NCBI GenBank assembly: GCA_965140775.1
Contig: OZ223471.1
Span: 1,116,001 to 1,180,000, forward strand
Reading direction: 5' to 3'
Length of the DNA: 64,000 nucleotides
From: UBA6244 sp965140775
GTDB lineage: Bacteria; Bacteroidota; Bacteroidia; Bacteroidales; F082
In this document: in pieces, positions 7,918 through 16,707 of the stretch
Layout: every line of letters starts with the position of its first letter
How positions within the stretch are numbered: the first letter of the stretch is position 1
The notes under the pieces: model-generated
Databases searched by the model: none
The model's input: the letters and a program-made list of their open reading frames with translations, nothing else
Told to the model about the DNA's origin: nothing
Program-made: the position numbers and the translations under genes

Positions 7918-8340
7918 ATGAAAAAGTTAGTTGCAATTTTTATGGCCATGGGAGCGATTTTCCTTATTGCCCATCCTTCATTTGCCCAAGCTGACCAAAA
8001 TCAGGCTGCCTTAATCGAAAAACAAGGTGCCAAAGTACAAGTGTATTATTTTCATGGCGACCGCCGTTGCGAAACCTGTAAAGCAGTGGGCAAGGTGTCC
8101 AAAGATTTGATCGATACCAAATACGGCGACAACAAAAACGTTGAATTCATTGAGGTGAACTACGACGAAGCCGGAAATGAAGCCCTCGTGGAAAAATTTG
8201 AAGTCACCGGATCAAGCCTGTATGTTTACAACCAGGAAAAGGCGCTCAACCTCACCACCTTTGCTTTTCAATATGCCAAAATCAATCCGGCCAAGTTGGA
8301 GGCCAAGCTTGTTAGCCTGATCGACAAAAACCTGAAATAA
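7918..8340 (+). CDS. ArsF-like exported thioredoxin-fold protein
   Basis: A 140-residue protein with a signal peptide (KKLVAIFMAMGAIFLIAHPSFAQ). It carries a periplasmic thioredoxin-like segment YYFHGDRRCETCKAVGK whose CxxC motif sits near residue 60. It fits the family annotated as nitrophenyl compound nitroreductase subunit ArsF, which occurs beside ArsG-type membrane proteins. The adjacent gene overlaps its stop codon by one base (TAATG), which implies translational coupling. A likely role is redox coupling with the CcdA-like membrane partner; this is inferred from context. Confidence 0.75.
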   Translation: MKKLVAIFMAMGAIFLIAHPSFAQADQNQAALIEKQGAKVQVYYFHGDRRCETCKAVGKVSKDLIDTKYGDNKNVEFIEVNYDEAGNEALVEKFEVTGSSLYVYNQEKALNLTTFAFQYAKINPAKLEAKLVSLIDKNLK

Positions 8341-9038
8341 TGGAGTGGTTGCAATCGCTTCTTGAAAACGCCCAGTTTCCCATTGCCACGGCCTTTGTGT
8401 TGGGTTTAATGACCGCCATCAGTCCATGTCCGTTGGCTACCAACATCACAGCGGTGGGCTATATAGGCAAGGATTTGGAAAACAAGCGGCGGGTTTTTTA
8501 TAACGGCCTGATATACACCTTGGGGCGGGCAACCACCTACACTGTTATCGGACTCATTTTCTTTTTTGGTGCCAGTCAGTTTAAGGTGTCGGGGTTTATT
8601 CAGCATTGGGGCGAGCGATTGCTGAGTCCGCTGTTGATCATTATCGGTATTTTCATGTTGGGACTTATCCGGATTTCCATTCCCGGACTGGGTCGTTTAA
8701 CCGAGCGAATGGGCAAAAATCTCAATAAAAGTTATTGGGATGTGTTTTTGCTGGGCATCGTCTTTGCCCTTGCCTTCTGTCCCTATAGTGGCGTGTTGTA
8801 TTTCGGTATGCTCATTCCCATCACCATCACCAGTGCCTCAGGACTCTTTCTCCCCTTGGTTTTTGCCGTTGCCACCGGATTGCCGGTAATTTTCATTGCC
8901 TGGCTCATCGCTTACTCCATGACAGGAGTAGGGAAATTCTACAACAATGTCAAAACCTTTGAGCTTTGGTTTCGCCGTGTGGTGGCGGTAGTTTTTATTC
9001 TGGTGGGCTTGTATTATGCCTGGGTATTTTATTTCTAA
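8340..9038 (+). CDS. ArsG-like CcdA/DsbD-type membrane protein
   Basis: A 232-residue polytopic membrane protein with about six hydrophobic segments. Two Cys residues occur in equivalent positions of two half-repeats, in TAISPCPLATNITAVG (about residue 30) and LAFCPYSGVLYFGM (about 145). This is the hallmark of CcdA/DsbD-type electron carriers. It resembles the family annotated as aromatic aminobenzylarsenical efflux permease ArsG. It probably passes electrons across the membrane to the exported ArsF-like protein or acts in export; the sequence cannot decide between these. The start overlaps the arsF-like stop by one base. Confidence 0.75.
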   Translation: MEWLQSLLENAQFPIATAFVLGLMTAISPCPLATNITAVGYIGKDLENKRRVFYNGLIYTLGRATTYTVIGLIFFFGASQFKVSGFIQHWGERLLSPLLIIIGIFMLGLIRISIPGLGRLTERMGKNLNKSYWDVFLLGIVFALAFCPYSGVLYFGMLIPITITSASGLFLPLVFAVATGLPVIFIAWLIAYSMTGVGKFYNNVKTFELWFRRVVAVVFILVGLYYAWVFYF

Positions 9039-9042
9039 ATAA

Positions 9043-10056
9043 GTGAAGAATAATCTCCTTATACCTATCGTTGGCTTGCCCGTTTGGTTGTTGCTTTACA
9101 TGAATTTGCAACGGTTGAGTGATTATTTCATCGACCGGGTATTGGGCATGAAAGCAGGCGAACACCTCACCGAATCCCTTCGGTTTTTTCTGTTCGAGGT
9201 GCCCAAAGTCATGTTGCTTCTGGTGCTGATTATTTTCTTTGTGGGCATCGTTCGCACGTGGTTTACGCCCGAACGAACCCGAAAGGCATTGCAAGGCAAA
9301 TCGTTGTTTACCGGAAACGTGATGGCTGCCTTGCTGGGCATTGTCACCCCCTTTTGTTCGTGTTCGGCCATTCCCCTTTTTTTGGGGTTTGTGGAAGCGG
9401 GCATTCCCATTGGGGTTACCTTTTCGTTCCTGATAGCAGCACCCATGATCAATGAAGTGGCAGTTATTCTGTTGTTTGGCTTGTTTGGTTGGAAGGTAAC
9501 CTTCATCTACATTTTCACCGGATTGCTTATCGCGATTTTCTCCGGATGGCTGATTGGTGTGTTGAAAATGGAGAAATATGTGGCCGACTGGGTATTTCAG
9601 GTGAAAGCGGCACATCAGGATGAAGCGGATAATAAAATGACCCTTGTTCAACGCATACAATCCGGATTGAATGCTGTAAAAGACATAGTTGGGAAGATTT
9701 GGGTTTATATCCTTATTGGTATTGCCATAGGAGCAGGTGCGCACGGATATGTCCCTGATGATTATTTGTCGCAACTTATGAGTAATGCCCATTGGTATTC
9801 GGTTCCGTTGGCCATTTTGATAGGCGTTCCTTTGTATTCCAATGCCGCAGGAATTATTCCCATCGTGAGTGTTTTGATCGAAAAGGGCGTTTCTCTTGGA
9901 ACTGCCTTGGCCTTTATGATGTCGGTGGTCGGGCTGTCGTTACCTGAAGTGGTTATCCTGAAAAAGGTGTTGAAAATGCCTTTAATTGTTGCCTTTGTGG
10001 GCATCGTGGCTACCGGAATAATTATCGTAGGATATATTTTCAACCTGATTTATTAG
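9043..10056 (+). CDS. ArsP/SO_0444-type permease (DUF318 family)
   Basis: A 337-residue membrane permease read from a GTG start four bases after the previous stop. The conserved TPFCSCSAIPLFLGF motif (about residue 105) has the paired Cys typical of ArsP_1-family permeases. A second conserved half contains IGVPLYSNAAGIIPI, VSLGTALAFMM and LSLPEVVILKK. Family members export trivalent organoarsenicals, and some are described as Cu/Zn efflux proteins. Linkage to arsR and arsF/arsG-like genes favours arsenicals. It is the last gene of the operon, followed by a hairpin before convergent genes. Confidence 0.8.
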   Translation: MKNNLLIPIVGLPVWLLLYMNLQRLSDYFIDRVLGMKAGEHLTESLRFFLFEVPKVMLLLVLIIFFVGIVRTWFTPERTRKALQGKSLFTGNVMAALLGIVTPFCSCSAIPLFLGFVEAGIPIGVTFSFLIAAPMINEVAVILLFGLFGWKVTFIYIFTGLLIAIFSGWLIGVLKMEKYVADWVFQVKAAHQDEADNKMTLVQRIQSGLNAVKDIVGKIWVYILIGIAIGAGAHGYVPDDYLSQLMSNAHWYSVPLAILIGVPLYSNAAGIIPIVSVLIEKGVSLGTALAFMMSVVGLSLPEVVILKKVLKMPLIVAFVGIVATGIIIVGYIFNLIY

Positions 10057-10057
10057 C

Positions 10058-10090
10058 ATCCTGGCAGGTTTGCCGAAAAACTGTCAGGAT
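10058..10090. terminator. Hairpin between the ars operon and a convergent gene
   Basis: ATCCTGGCAG and CTGTCAGGAT pair over 10 bases (one G-T) around a 13-base loop. There is no long T-run, so it may work only as a weak terminator. Confidence 0.4.
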
Positions 10091-10097
10091 TTCGTGG

Positions 10098-11036
10098 TTA
10101 AAAATCCACCAACTCTGTTTCCACACCTATTTCATGCAAATAATCAAAAAGAATTAATTGCTTCTTCATGCGGGCAATGGTATGAAATTCAGGCATTTTT
10201 TTGTAGAATTCGGTGGCTTTGGGATAGTTGCCCACACGTTCGTAGCAAATTCCCAGGTTAAAGGCGGCCTCTTTGGAGGGACTGTCTTCGTATATCCGCT
10301 TACACAGATTTCCCAGTTTCATGATGTCATGATCTTTCAATAGGTCACCTGATCCTTTCCATTCTTCTTTTAGTGCTTTGTCGGAAATTTTTACTTTTTC
10401 CAATTGATACTTGGCTTCTTCATAATTTACCAAATGGAAACAATTGTTGATTTCGTATTTAAGCGTATTCTCGCATGATTTTACCATGTCCAATAATCCC
10501 TTCATTCTTCGGCCGGCCTTTCGTTCCGATTCTTCGTTGTAGCTGATGGTGTCGTAATCCATGGTCTTATCTGGGTATTGATAACTGATAATGACTTCAG
10601 CAACTACCTTGTTTTTCGGACGAACTTCGAAATAGGGGATGGGGTTAGACAATGCCGACCCTGTTTCATAAAACTGATGTTGTTCAATTTCGGTTTCGGC
10701 GCTGATTTTGAAGGACCCACATACCACCACGCTGGCTTCTTTTACATTGGTGGCTTTTTCGAACCAGGGCTTGGTCACCCACACGAATGGGTTGGTTTCG
10801 GGGCTGCCACCCACGGGTTTGAATTTTTCATCAAGGGCCTGTTGTACATATCCGTTGATGTCGATGGAGGTTTCTTTTCCGTTGTTTTTCAATGGGTTGA
10901 AAAGGATTTTTCCGCCTTTGAGCTTGATGGGATGTTCCATCTGGTAGGACGTGAAAGCTACCTTTTGTGCCGACACGGTCAGGGCAAAAATCATCAGGGT
11001 CAGGAAGGTGGCTGCTGTGATATATCTTTTAAGCAT
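10098..11036 (-). CDS. Secreted protein with TPR-like C-terminus, function unknown
   Basis: A 312-residue protein. I placed the start at 11036 because the following sequence (LKRYITAATFLTLMIFALTVSAQ) is a clear signal peptide; an upstream in-frame start at 11081 would put an untypical polar extension before it. The C-terminal 80 residues contain a TPR-like pair (AAFNLGICYERVGNYPKATEFYKKM). The middle holds CENTLKYEINNCFHLVNYEEAKYQ. I do not recognise the family. It is the most downstream of three adjacent minus-strand genes, all secreted, which look like a functional group. Confidence 0.6.
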   Translation of the reverse strand: MLKRYITAATFLTLMIFALTVSAQKVAFTSYQMEHPIKLKGGKILFNPLKNNGKETSIDINGYVQQALDEKFKPVGGSPETNPFVWVTKPWFEKATNVKEASVVVCGSFKISAETEIEQHQFYETGSALSNPIPYFEVRPKNKVVAEVIISYQYPDKTMDYDTISYNEESERKAGRRMKGLLDMVKSCENTLKYEINNCFHLVNYEEAKYQLEKVKISDKALKEEWKGSGDLLKDHDIMKLGNLCKRIYEDSPSKEAAFNLGICYERVGNYPKATEFYKKMPEFHTIARMKKQLILFDYLHEIGVETELVDF

Positions 11037-11087
11037 AGGTTGTCTTTTTTTACAATTTGATCCCGAAGGATGTTTTTTCATACATGG

Positions 11088-11621
11088 CTAATAAACATAA
11101 ATTAATTTCCACAGAGATGCCTCTTTTCGGTTGGGAACAGTGCTATAATCGCCACTTTCGTCGATAACAAGATAAGTATCGGTGGCTAAATTTTGTAATA
11201 TGATCCGGTCATCATTCACCAACACATTCCACCATTTTCCATTGTCCATGGTGATAAACTTTGATCTGGAAAAAAAGACATCTTTTTCATCGGGATTTAC
11301 CTCGAGTACCCAATCGTAGGAGTCGCCCACCTGTGATGCACCCAGATCGTGAATTACCATGTGTCGCGAACTTCCCGGAAAAACTATGTTGGCAGGATTG
11401 TCGATGGTGAAATAGCAGAGGGGCATTTCCGCACTTGCATCATACTTAACGGGTGTTTTGGCCATCACCAATCCCGTTTTTTCGTTTAAAATAATGAATG
11501 TTTTGTGCTTATTCTTGATGATATCTTCCTTTCCCGTTACCACGGTTGACATCTGCGAAAACAGGGGGGTGCCAATTGAAATCAGGAAAAGAAATGCAAT
11601 CAGTTTTATACTCGATTTCAT
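11088..11621 (-). CDS. Secreted protein, possibly beta-rich, function unknown
   Basis: A 177-residue protein with a good signal peptide (KSSIKLIAFLFLISIGTPLFSQ). The mature part is rich in beta-type repeats (FIILNEKTGLVMA, YLVIDESGDYST), giving the impression of a small trefoil or ricin-B-like fold. That is only a visual impression. The final WKLIYVY is typical of such a lectin-like ending. It lies between two other secreted unknowns in the same direction; a hairpin separates it from the larger upstream gene. Confidence 0.55.
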   Translation of the reverse strand: MKSSIKLIAFLFLISIGTPLFSQMSTVVTGKEDIIKNKHKTFIILNEKTGLVMAKTPVKYDASAEMPLCYFTIDNPANIVFPGSSRHMVIHDLGASQVGDSYDWVLEVNPDEKDVFFSRSKFITMDNGKWWNVLVNDDRIILQNLATDTYLVIDESGDYSTVPNRKEASLWKLIYVY

Positions 11622-11646
11622 GCGTGTGTTAATTTTTATTTATAGA

Positions 11647-11689
11647 GAAAGGCCTGAATCATCTGTTGGTTAAATAATTCAGGCCTTTC
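11647..11689 (-). terminator. Strong hairpin after the 736-residue secreted-protein gene
   Basis: A perfect 13-base stem, GAAAGGCCTGAAT against ATTCAGGCCTTTC, with a 17-base loop. It lies 16 bases beyond the stop codon of the gene at 11705. The T-run after the stem is weak, so it may attenuate transcription into the next gene without ending it completely. Confidence 0.6.
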
Positions 11690-11704
11690 ATTTATTGGAT
11701 TCTG

Positions 11705-13915
11705 TTAATACTTAAAGGTGCGTGTGGCGGTATATGGGCCGATCTTCATCTCTGTCCAGTTGCCTTGGTCGTCGTAGGTGAACACACCTTCCCAAACCTG
11801 GGTGGCACCCAAATCAAAGGAGTCGGTGCTTACTTTGGCTCGTGGCACGGAGCCTTGAGCATAGCTTTCGGTAAACCATTCTTTGATGTTCATCTTTTGT
11901 TGCACACTTACTTTTCCTTTCATCTCGAAGGTATATTGAATTTTGACGGGATTGCCGTGTTCGTCCGATTCAAGTACCGTGATGTCGCGTAGCATGCGGG
12001 TAGCGGTGATATTTTGTACTTTCCCGTTGGCTTGAGACCAACCGCTGCCAAAATCGGTGGACACATCGCCGTCCCAGGCCCATTTTTCGAACATGCCCTT
12101 GTCGTTGATTACGGCTTCCGTTGAAAAGTTAGAACGGGTGTCTGTTCTTTTTGGATCAATGCCATTGGTGGTCAGAATATCTTTAAAGATGGCATTGGCT
12201 TTGAAATAACCGGAACTTCCCACGAAGAAAATCCGGCCTTCCAAATCGACTTTTAACTGTACAGTTTCGCTCGATTTTTTATCTCCAAAAAAGCCGGTTC
12301 CTTTGGTGATGTTATTGGCTACTCCTTTGGTCATGTCGCCCAGAGGTTCTTCAATCTGACGAAGAGTTCCGCGGTGAGTGTCGTTGCCACCTGCAAAAAC
12401 ATTTCGTTCGTTGGGTGTTGACATCATGATGTACCGGCCGTTGTCGTCGTTGAAGATGGGTTGAAGTTCACGGGTGACAATTTTTTCCTTGCTACCATCC
12501 TCCAGCAAGGCCACCTGGTCGGCTTCCAGTTCTTTGATGCGGCGATTTCTGTCGAATTTCACGCGGTATTCAATGGGTTCCACTCCGTCTTTGGACAGTT
12601 CACCTTTCATCGACTTGGGTTCGCCGGCAAAGTCATTCAAAGGCAGAAACTGGAACGGGTAATCGATTTCGAAAAGCTGACACATGATGTCATTAACGGC
12701 ATAAAAATCAACAAACCGTTTCAGATCGCGGTTGATGGTGACAAACAGTTTTTCGTATTTTTTCACCCCTGCGGCGTAGTATTCCACAAAGTTGGCGATG
12801 TTTCGGTAGTTGTCGAATTTCTTGAAATCCTTCATGCCAATCACCAAGCCTTTTCGGTCTTCCTTAGGTAATTTTCCTTGCATCAACAGGTTCCACTTGG
12901 CCATTTCGTCGATGGTTTCAGCAATTTCTTCACCATATTTTTTATAAGCCTCATTGGCTTTTTCCGGTTGTTCGAGCCAGGCATAGCACACCGACAGGTT
13001 GTGATAAGCTACCCAACGACTTTTTTCGGTGCAGTTGGGAAGTCCGGCTTCGATAATGTCCACAAATTCCTGAACCTGAGCTTTCTCTTCCTTGTTCAAT
13101 AACAATCCTTTTTTGTTTTCAAAAACTGCCAGGGTGGGCTCGATCAACTTTTTCGACTCCTTAATTTCTTTAATAACGCCCAGTTTGATGGGGGCGCTAA
13201 ATTCACCAAATCCAAATTTACCAAACACATCTTCTCTCACCTTGTTGAATGCCACGTTGATACCCACTTCTTCTTCAGTGCTTAATCCTTCGGTTACCGT
13301 AACCGATCCTATTCCTCCTGCTTGCGGAGGTTGTTTGTAGTGCGACCATTTTTTTTCGCCCTTAAGGATGCCAAAATCCTTTTCTGCCACCACCTCGCCG
13401 CGGGGCGTGGTTACTTTGTAGCGACAGTTGATATAATAAGGTACTTCATAATTTCCGTCTTTATCAGCGGTAACGGGTCTGCCGGCCATGGGACTGGGAT
13501 CCGGTTCATTCAGAATGAAAATTTCCACGATAATGGGCCGATCGAATTCGGGTGTGGCGATAATGTAGTCGGGAATGAGTTTCCAACGGTCGAAACGACC
13601 TTCTTTGTCTTTAAGTTCATCAATGGCTTTGGAGGTAGCGGCCGCTGCATCTATGGCCGAGTTGGCTGTGTTGGCAACGGCTGTTCCCAGTGCTCCGAAT
13701 TTGGATCCCAAAGCAGAGTTTTCTTCCTTTTGGGCTTCCCTTTTTGCGTCAGCAAGGGCTTGGTCGTACGACAGATACACATCGCACATGGCGAACTTAA
13801 CTCCCTGAGAAGGAGCTTGAAAATAGGAAATGGACTCGGGTCCTTTGATGGCCTGAGCCCGGGTTGTGGTCATGCTGAAAATGCCTAGCACAACGATTAG
13901 TAAGATTTTTTTCAT
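11705..13915 (-). CDS. Large secreted protein, TPR-like centre, function unknown
   Basis: A 736-residue exported protein with signal peptide KKILLIVVLGIFSMTTTRAQ. Residues 40-110 contain a charged alpha-helical stretch and a small-residue run (GALGTAVANTANSAIDAAAA). Around 290-340 there is a TPR-like pair (VAYHNLSVCYAWLEQPEKANEAYKKYG). The C-terminal 250 residues are beta-rich and end in VFTYDDQGNWTEMKIGPYT, similar to YD-type repeats. I recognise no named family. The two downstream genes also encode exported proteins, so an envelope-associated assembly is possible, but nothing proves it. Confidence 0.6.
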   Translation of the reverse strand: MKKILLIVVLGIFSMTTTRAQAIKGPESISYFQAPSQGVKFAMCDVYLSYDQALADAKREAQKEENSALGSKFGALGTAVANTANSAIDAAAATSKAIDELKDKEGRFDRWKLIPDYIIATPEFDRPIIVEIFILNEPDPSPMAGRPVTADKDGNYEVPYYINCRYKVTTPRGEVVAEKDFGILKGEKKWSHYKQPPQAGGIGSVTVTEGLSTEEEVGINVAFNKVREDVFGKFGFGEFSAPIKLGVIKEIKESKKLIEPTLAVFENKKGLLLNKEEKAQVQEFVDIIEAGLPNCTEKSRWVAYHNLSVCYAWLEQPEKANEAYKKYGEEIAETIDEMAKWNLLMQGKLPKEDRKGLVIGMKDFKKFDNYRNIANFVEYYAAGVKKYEKLFVTINRDLKRFVDFYAVNDIMCQLFEIDYPFQFLPLNDFAGEPKSMKGELSKDGVEPIEYRVKFDRNRRIKELEADQVALLEDGSKEKIVTRELQPIFNDDNGRYIMMSTPNERNVFAGGNDTHRGTLRQIEEPLGDMTKGVANNITKGTGFFGDKKSSETVQLKVDLEGRIFFVGSSGYFKANAIFKDILTTNGIDPKRTDTRSNFSTEAVINDKGMFEKWAWDGDVSTDFGSGWSQANGKVQNITATRMLRDITVLESDEHGNPVKIQYTFEMKGKVSVQQKMNIKEWFTESYAQGSVPRAKVSTDSFDLGATQVWEGVFTYDDQGNWTEMKIGPYTATRTFKY

Positions 13916-14213
13916 GGTAGAGCTTTTATTACGTTACTGAACCGGGAACCCTTCCCGGAATCCCTTTTCTCGGTTCTTCGGAGAATTAGTAGCAGTGAAT
14001 GTTCATTTTTGAAAAAGAATGAAATAAATTTTTGAATAAAAATTATTGAAATAGGAAGGTATCCGAATACAAAAGGCTTTTAAACAGTAATTTGACTTCG
14101 GACAAATTTATTTCTGGTTTAAAAAGCGCGCCAACACCCATGAAATGGTTGATCTTGACCCCGAGTATATCACTTGTCGATTGTCGCTAGCCGAATGATT
14201 ACTTGATCTTCCA
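13916..14213. other. Gene-free spacer with a small hairpin
   Basis: No coding potential that I can support. CCGGGAA-CCC-TTCCCGG at 13944-13960 is a perfect 7-base-stem hairpin within the presumed leader of the gene at 13915. CAAATTTA at 14103-14110 reads TAAATTTG on the minus strand and could be a -7 element for that gene, although this would leave a leader of about 190 bases. Confidence 0.35.
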
Positions 14214-16313
14214 TTACTTTCTGACCAATTTCCCTGTTGTTACCTGCTTGTTGGTTTGCAAGGTAAAAGTGTAGTATCCCGGAGAAAGTTCCCCTGTTTG
14301 CCATCTTTCCTGATGGGTTCCAGCTGAGCGAAAACCATCGATTTGGGCTATTTGGCTTCCTTGTGAATTGAAAATCTTAATCAGTACAAAGTCATCGTGT
14401 GGCAAGGTGTATTCAATGATTGTGGAAGTCGTAGCCGGATTGGGATAGATTTTCAGGTGCAGGACGTTTGATGATTGGGAGTGTGGTGACCTGTCATCAG
14501 TGCTTGTCAGGATGTCATCGCGATACCATAGGCCAAATTGAGGATTTCCTACCAGGATTCTGCCATCGGCTATTTTTATTTGATTGATTCTTGTATGATT
14601 CCAGTTGGGAAGCACAGGTAAATTATCCAGCAGATCAGTCCAGCTTTCGCCTTGATTCCAGGTCATTTTTATTCTGGGGTTAAAATTGTTGTCGCCTCCA
14701 AAAAGCATGGTGTCTCCCCTTACATCAACACACCGAATGCCAAGCCCCGGCTCGTCCAGTGGGATATTATTCCATGATTGTCCCAAATCCTGACTGTAGA
14801 AAACGCTGTCCCAAAATAGGTAGTAGGTTTCATTGTTCTTGGCCAAACGGCCATAACGATCGTAGGTAGAAAAAGTTTGGCCGTAGTCATCCGAAAAGAA
14901 CAACTGTTCCATATAGAAAATATCGGGCACCAGGATGGTATTTTGAATGGCTTCCACAGTTTCTGAGTTTATCCATGAATAGAGGGGGTAAGATTCAAGC
15001 TTTGACCAAGATATGCTGTCGGAAGGTGACCGGTACAATCCACCGTTTGATGATATATAGTAGTATTGAGGTGTTATGCTGAGGTGAGTTAACCTGGGGT
15101 TATACGTGCCTTCCAAGTTTTCTGAATGTGAAGTCCAGGTCAATCCCTGGTCTCTGGAAATTCTGAACTCGTGTGGCGCAATCATATAAGAGACCGTGTC
15201 GGTGGTAATGATTTGAAATCCATAACCGGTTTCGTTTTTTGTAAAATGGATTCCTCCGTCATCGGACACAAACAGTTCATTGCTTGCTGCGGCATAAATT
15301 TTTCCGTCTTGCACGTCGATGGAAGTAATTTCGCGAAAGGTTAGTCCTGCATTGTATGCGGTCCAATCGCCAAAACCATCCAAAGAAAAAGCCCCCTGGT
15401 CTGTGGTGCAATATAAGTCGTCATCATGGATTAAAAATTGAATCACATTTTTCGAGCCATCGGTAGTTGCGCTCCAACTCGAATCTGCTCCATTAAATTT
15501 GAACACCGGATAGCTATCTTTGCTACAATATATTTCTCCTTGAAAATTAATTAAGTCACGGTGTTGAGCAAATCGCGGCAGGTTGTAGGTGGTTTCTTCC
15601 CATCGGTTTAAATCAGGATTAAACCTAAAAAGGGTACTTTCGCTATAGGGTGCACTTATCCCTTGAAGCACTGCCCAGAAATGGCCGTTCATGTATTTCA
15701 TTTGTTGTACCTCTGCATAGGGTTGGTCAAACAAACCGTTGGTAACCAATGAATCCCAGGTGTCGCCATAGTCGTTTGAGAAAAAAAGATAATGGGTAGT
15801 ATCCCAATCAGAGCAGTGGATATAAAGAAGGCTGTCATCAGATAGAATATCGGCTACAGGCTCTGGTGTGGGAGGATGGATGGTTTGGAACGAATTGCCA
15901 TAATCTGGCGATCGTTTGATGGAAGTATACAGATCATAGAAAACGATCGTATCAATACAAAATAACGCACTTGTGTTTCCAATTATGCCTGCATTTTCCC
16001 ATGTTTGTCCTCCATCAAAACTTCTCATGGTTACATCGTTGTAAAAGGAGTTGAAAGCAAAAATCCAATGACCGGCGCTTGCCAAATTATTGTAGTTCGA
16101 ATTGTTAAGTGATGTTTGCCACTGACCGTGGTCGGTTTTGGAAAATATCCCCCGGTCTCCACAAATCGCCACCAGCGTAGTATCCATACTTACCATACTT
16201 TTTAGTTTTCCACCGTCAATTCCGGTGGCCATGGTCCATTGTGCATGTGAAATGCAGGGAGCGAACAGCAGTATGAACAAGAGTAAACCAGCCGATATGT
16301 TGAGCGTTTTCAT
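14214..16313 (-). CDS. T9SS-exported BNR/sortilin-like repeat protein
   Basis: A 699-residue protein. I chose the start at 16313, giving the signal peptide KTLNISAGLLLFILLFAPCISHAQ; a longer frame up to 16436 would put 41 untypical residues in front. The body has repeated BNR/Asp-box-like words such as RSFDGGQTWENA, FSNDYGDTWDSL, ISRDQGLTWTSH, YSQDLGQSWNNI and WNQGESWTDL. These form a beta-propeller of the kind used for glycan or protein binding. The last 80 residues are a T9SS sorting domain (LKIYPNPATTSTIIEY, then FNSQGSQIAQ and LSPGYYTFTLQ). It should be surface-exposed or released. Substrate unknown. Confidence 0.8.
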   Translation of the reverse strand: MKTLNISAGLLLFILLFAPCISHAQWTMATGIDGGKLKSMVSMDTTLVAICGDRGIFSKTDHGQWQTSLNNSNYNNLASAGHWIFAFNSFYNDVTMRSFDGGQTWENAGIIGNTSALFCIDTIVFYDLYTSIKRSPDYGNSFQTIHPPTPEPVADILSDDSLLYIHCSDWDTTHYLFFSNDYGDTWDSLVTNGLFDQPYAEVQQMKYMNGHFWAVLQGISAPYSESTLFRFNPDLNRWEETTYNLPRFAQHRDLINFQGEIYCSKDSYPVFKFNGADSSWSATTDGSKNVIQFLIHDDDLYCTTDQGAFSLDGFGDWTAYNAGLTFREITSIDVQDGKIYAAASNELFVSDDGGIHFTKNETGYGFQIITTDTVSYMIAPHEFRISRDQGLTWTSHSENLEGTYNPRLTHLSITPQYYYISSNGGLYRSPSDSISWSKLESYPLYSWINSETVEAIQNTILVPDIFYMEQLFFSDDYGQTFSTYDRYGRLAKNNETYYLFWDSVFYSQDLGQSWNNIPLDEPGLGIRCVDVRGDTMLFGGDNNFNPRIKMTWNQGESWTDLLDNLPVLPNWNHTRINQIKIADGRILVGNPQFGLWYRDDILTSTDDRSPHSQSSNVLHLKIYPNPATTSTIIEYTLPHDDFVLIKIFNSQGSQIAQIDGFRSAGTHQERWQTGELSPGYYTFTLQTNKQVTTGKLVRK

Positions 16314-16654
16314 CGAATGTAGTTTGATGGAGAAAAATACAAAATAAAACCGAGAAATAGTTTGTTCAAACAAAAAACAACACCGTTTATTTACACGGTT
16401 GGTGATAAATGGAGAAAAAAGTGTTTGACCTGTCACCCCACCTCCTCCCGATTATTATCCGGGACCTCCCCCAAGGGGAGGAGTGATAAATAATTCGTAA
16501 TTAACGTGTTATGCTGTATTGTTCAAGGATTGATCGCCTTTCCCCTTGGGGTCATCCCGAAAGCCTTCGGGAGGGATAGGGGTATATCAGGCATCTCTTC
16601 TTGGGGAATCCCGAAGATTTTCCGGTATCATACCAAATACAATATGTAGTGCAT
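16314..16654. repeat. Gene-free spacer with two degraded inverted-repeat motifs
   Basis: It holds CTCCCCCAAGGGGAGGAG-like sequence at about 16464-16483 and, in inverse form, CCCCTTGGGGTCATCCCGAA with GCCTTCGGGAGGGATAGGGG at about 16541-16584. These GC-rich palindromes differ from the surrounding AT-rich DNA. They look like copies of a dispersed intergenic repeat. No gene is visible. Confidence 0.55.
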
Positions 16655-16689
16655 AAAAAAAGCCACTGCGTTCAGCAATGGCTTTTTTT
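16655..16689 (-). terminator. Rho-independent terminator of the DHOD-like gene
   Basis: AAAAAAAGCCA pairs with TGGCTTTTTTT around a 13-base loop. On the minus strand this gives a stem followed by a T-run, 19 bases beyond the stop codon at 16708. Confidence 0.8.
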
Positions 16690-16707
16690 AAAATTATTGT
16701 ACTACAC

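Noticed and set aside
9123..10043. Minus-strand reading frames opposite the ArsP-like gene
   Set aside because: They are antisense shadows of a clear membrane protein gene, with low-complexity composition.
10058..10090. Strong terminator after the ars operon
   Set aside because: The stem is good but there is no T-run, so only a weak-terminator call is made.
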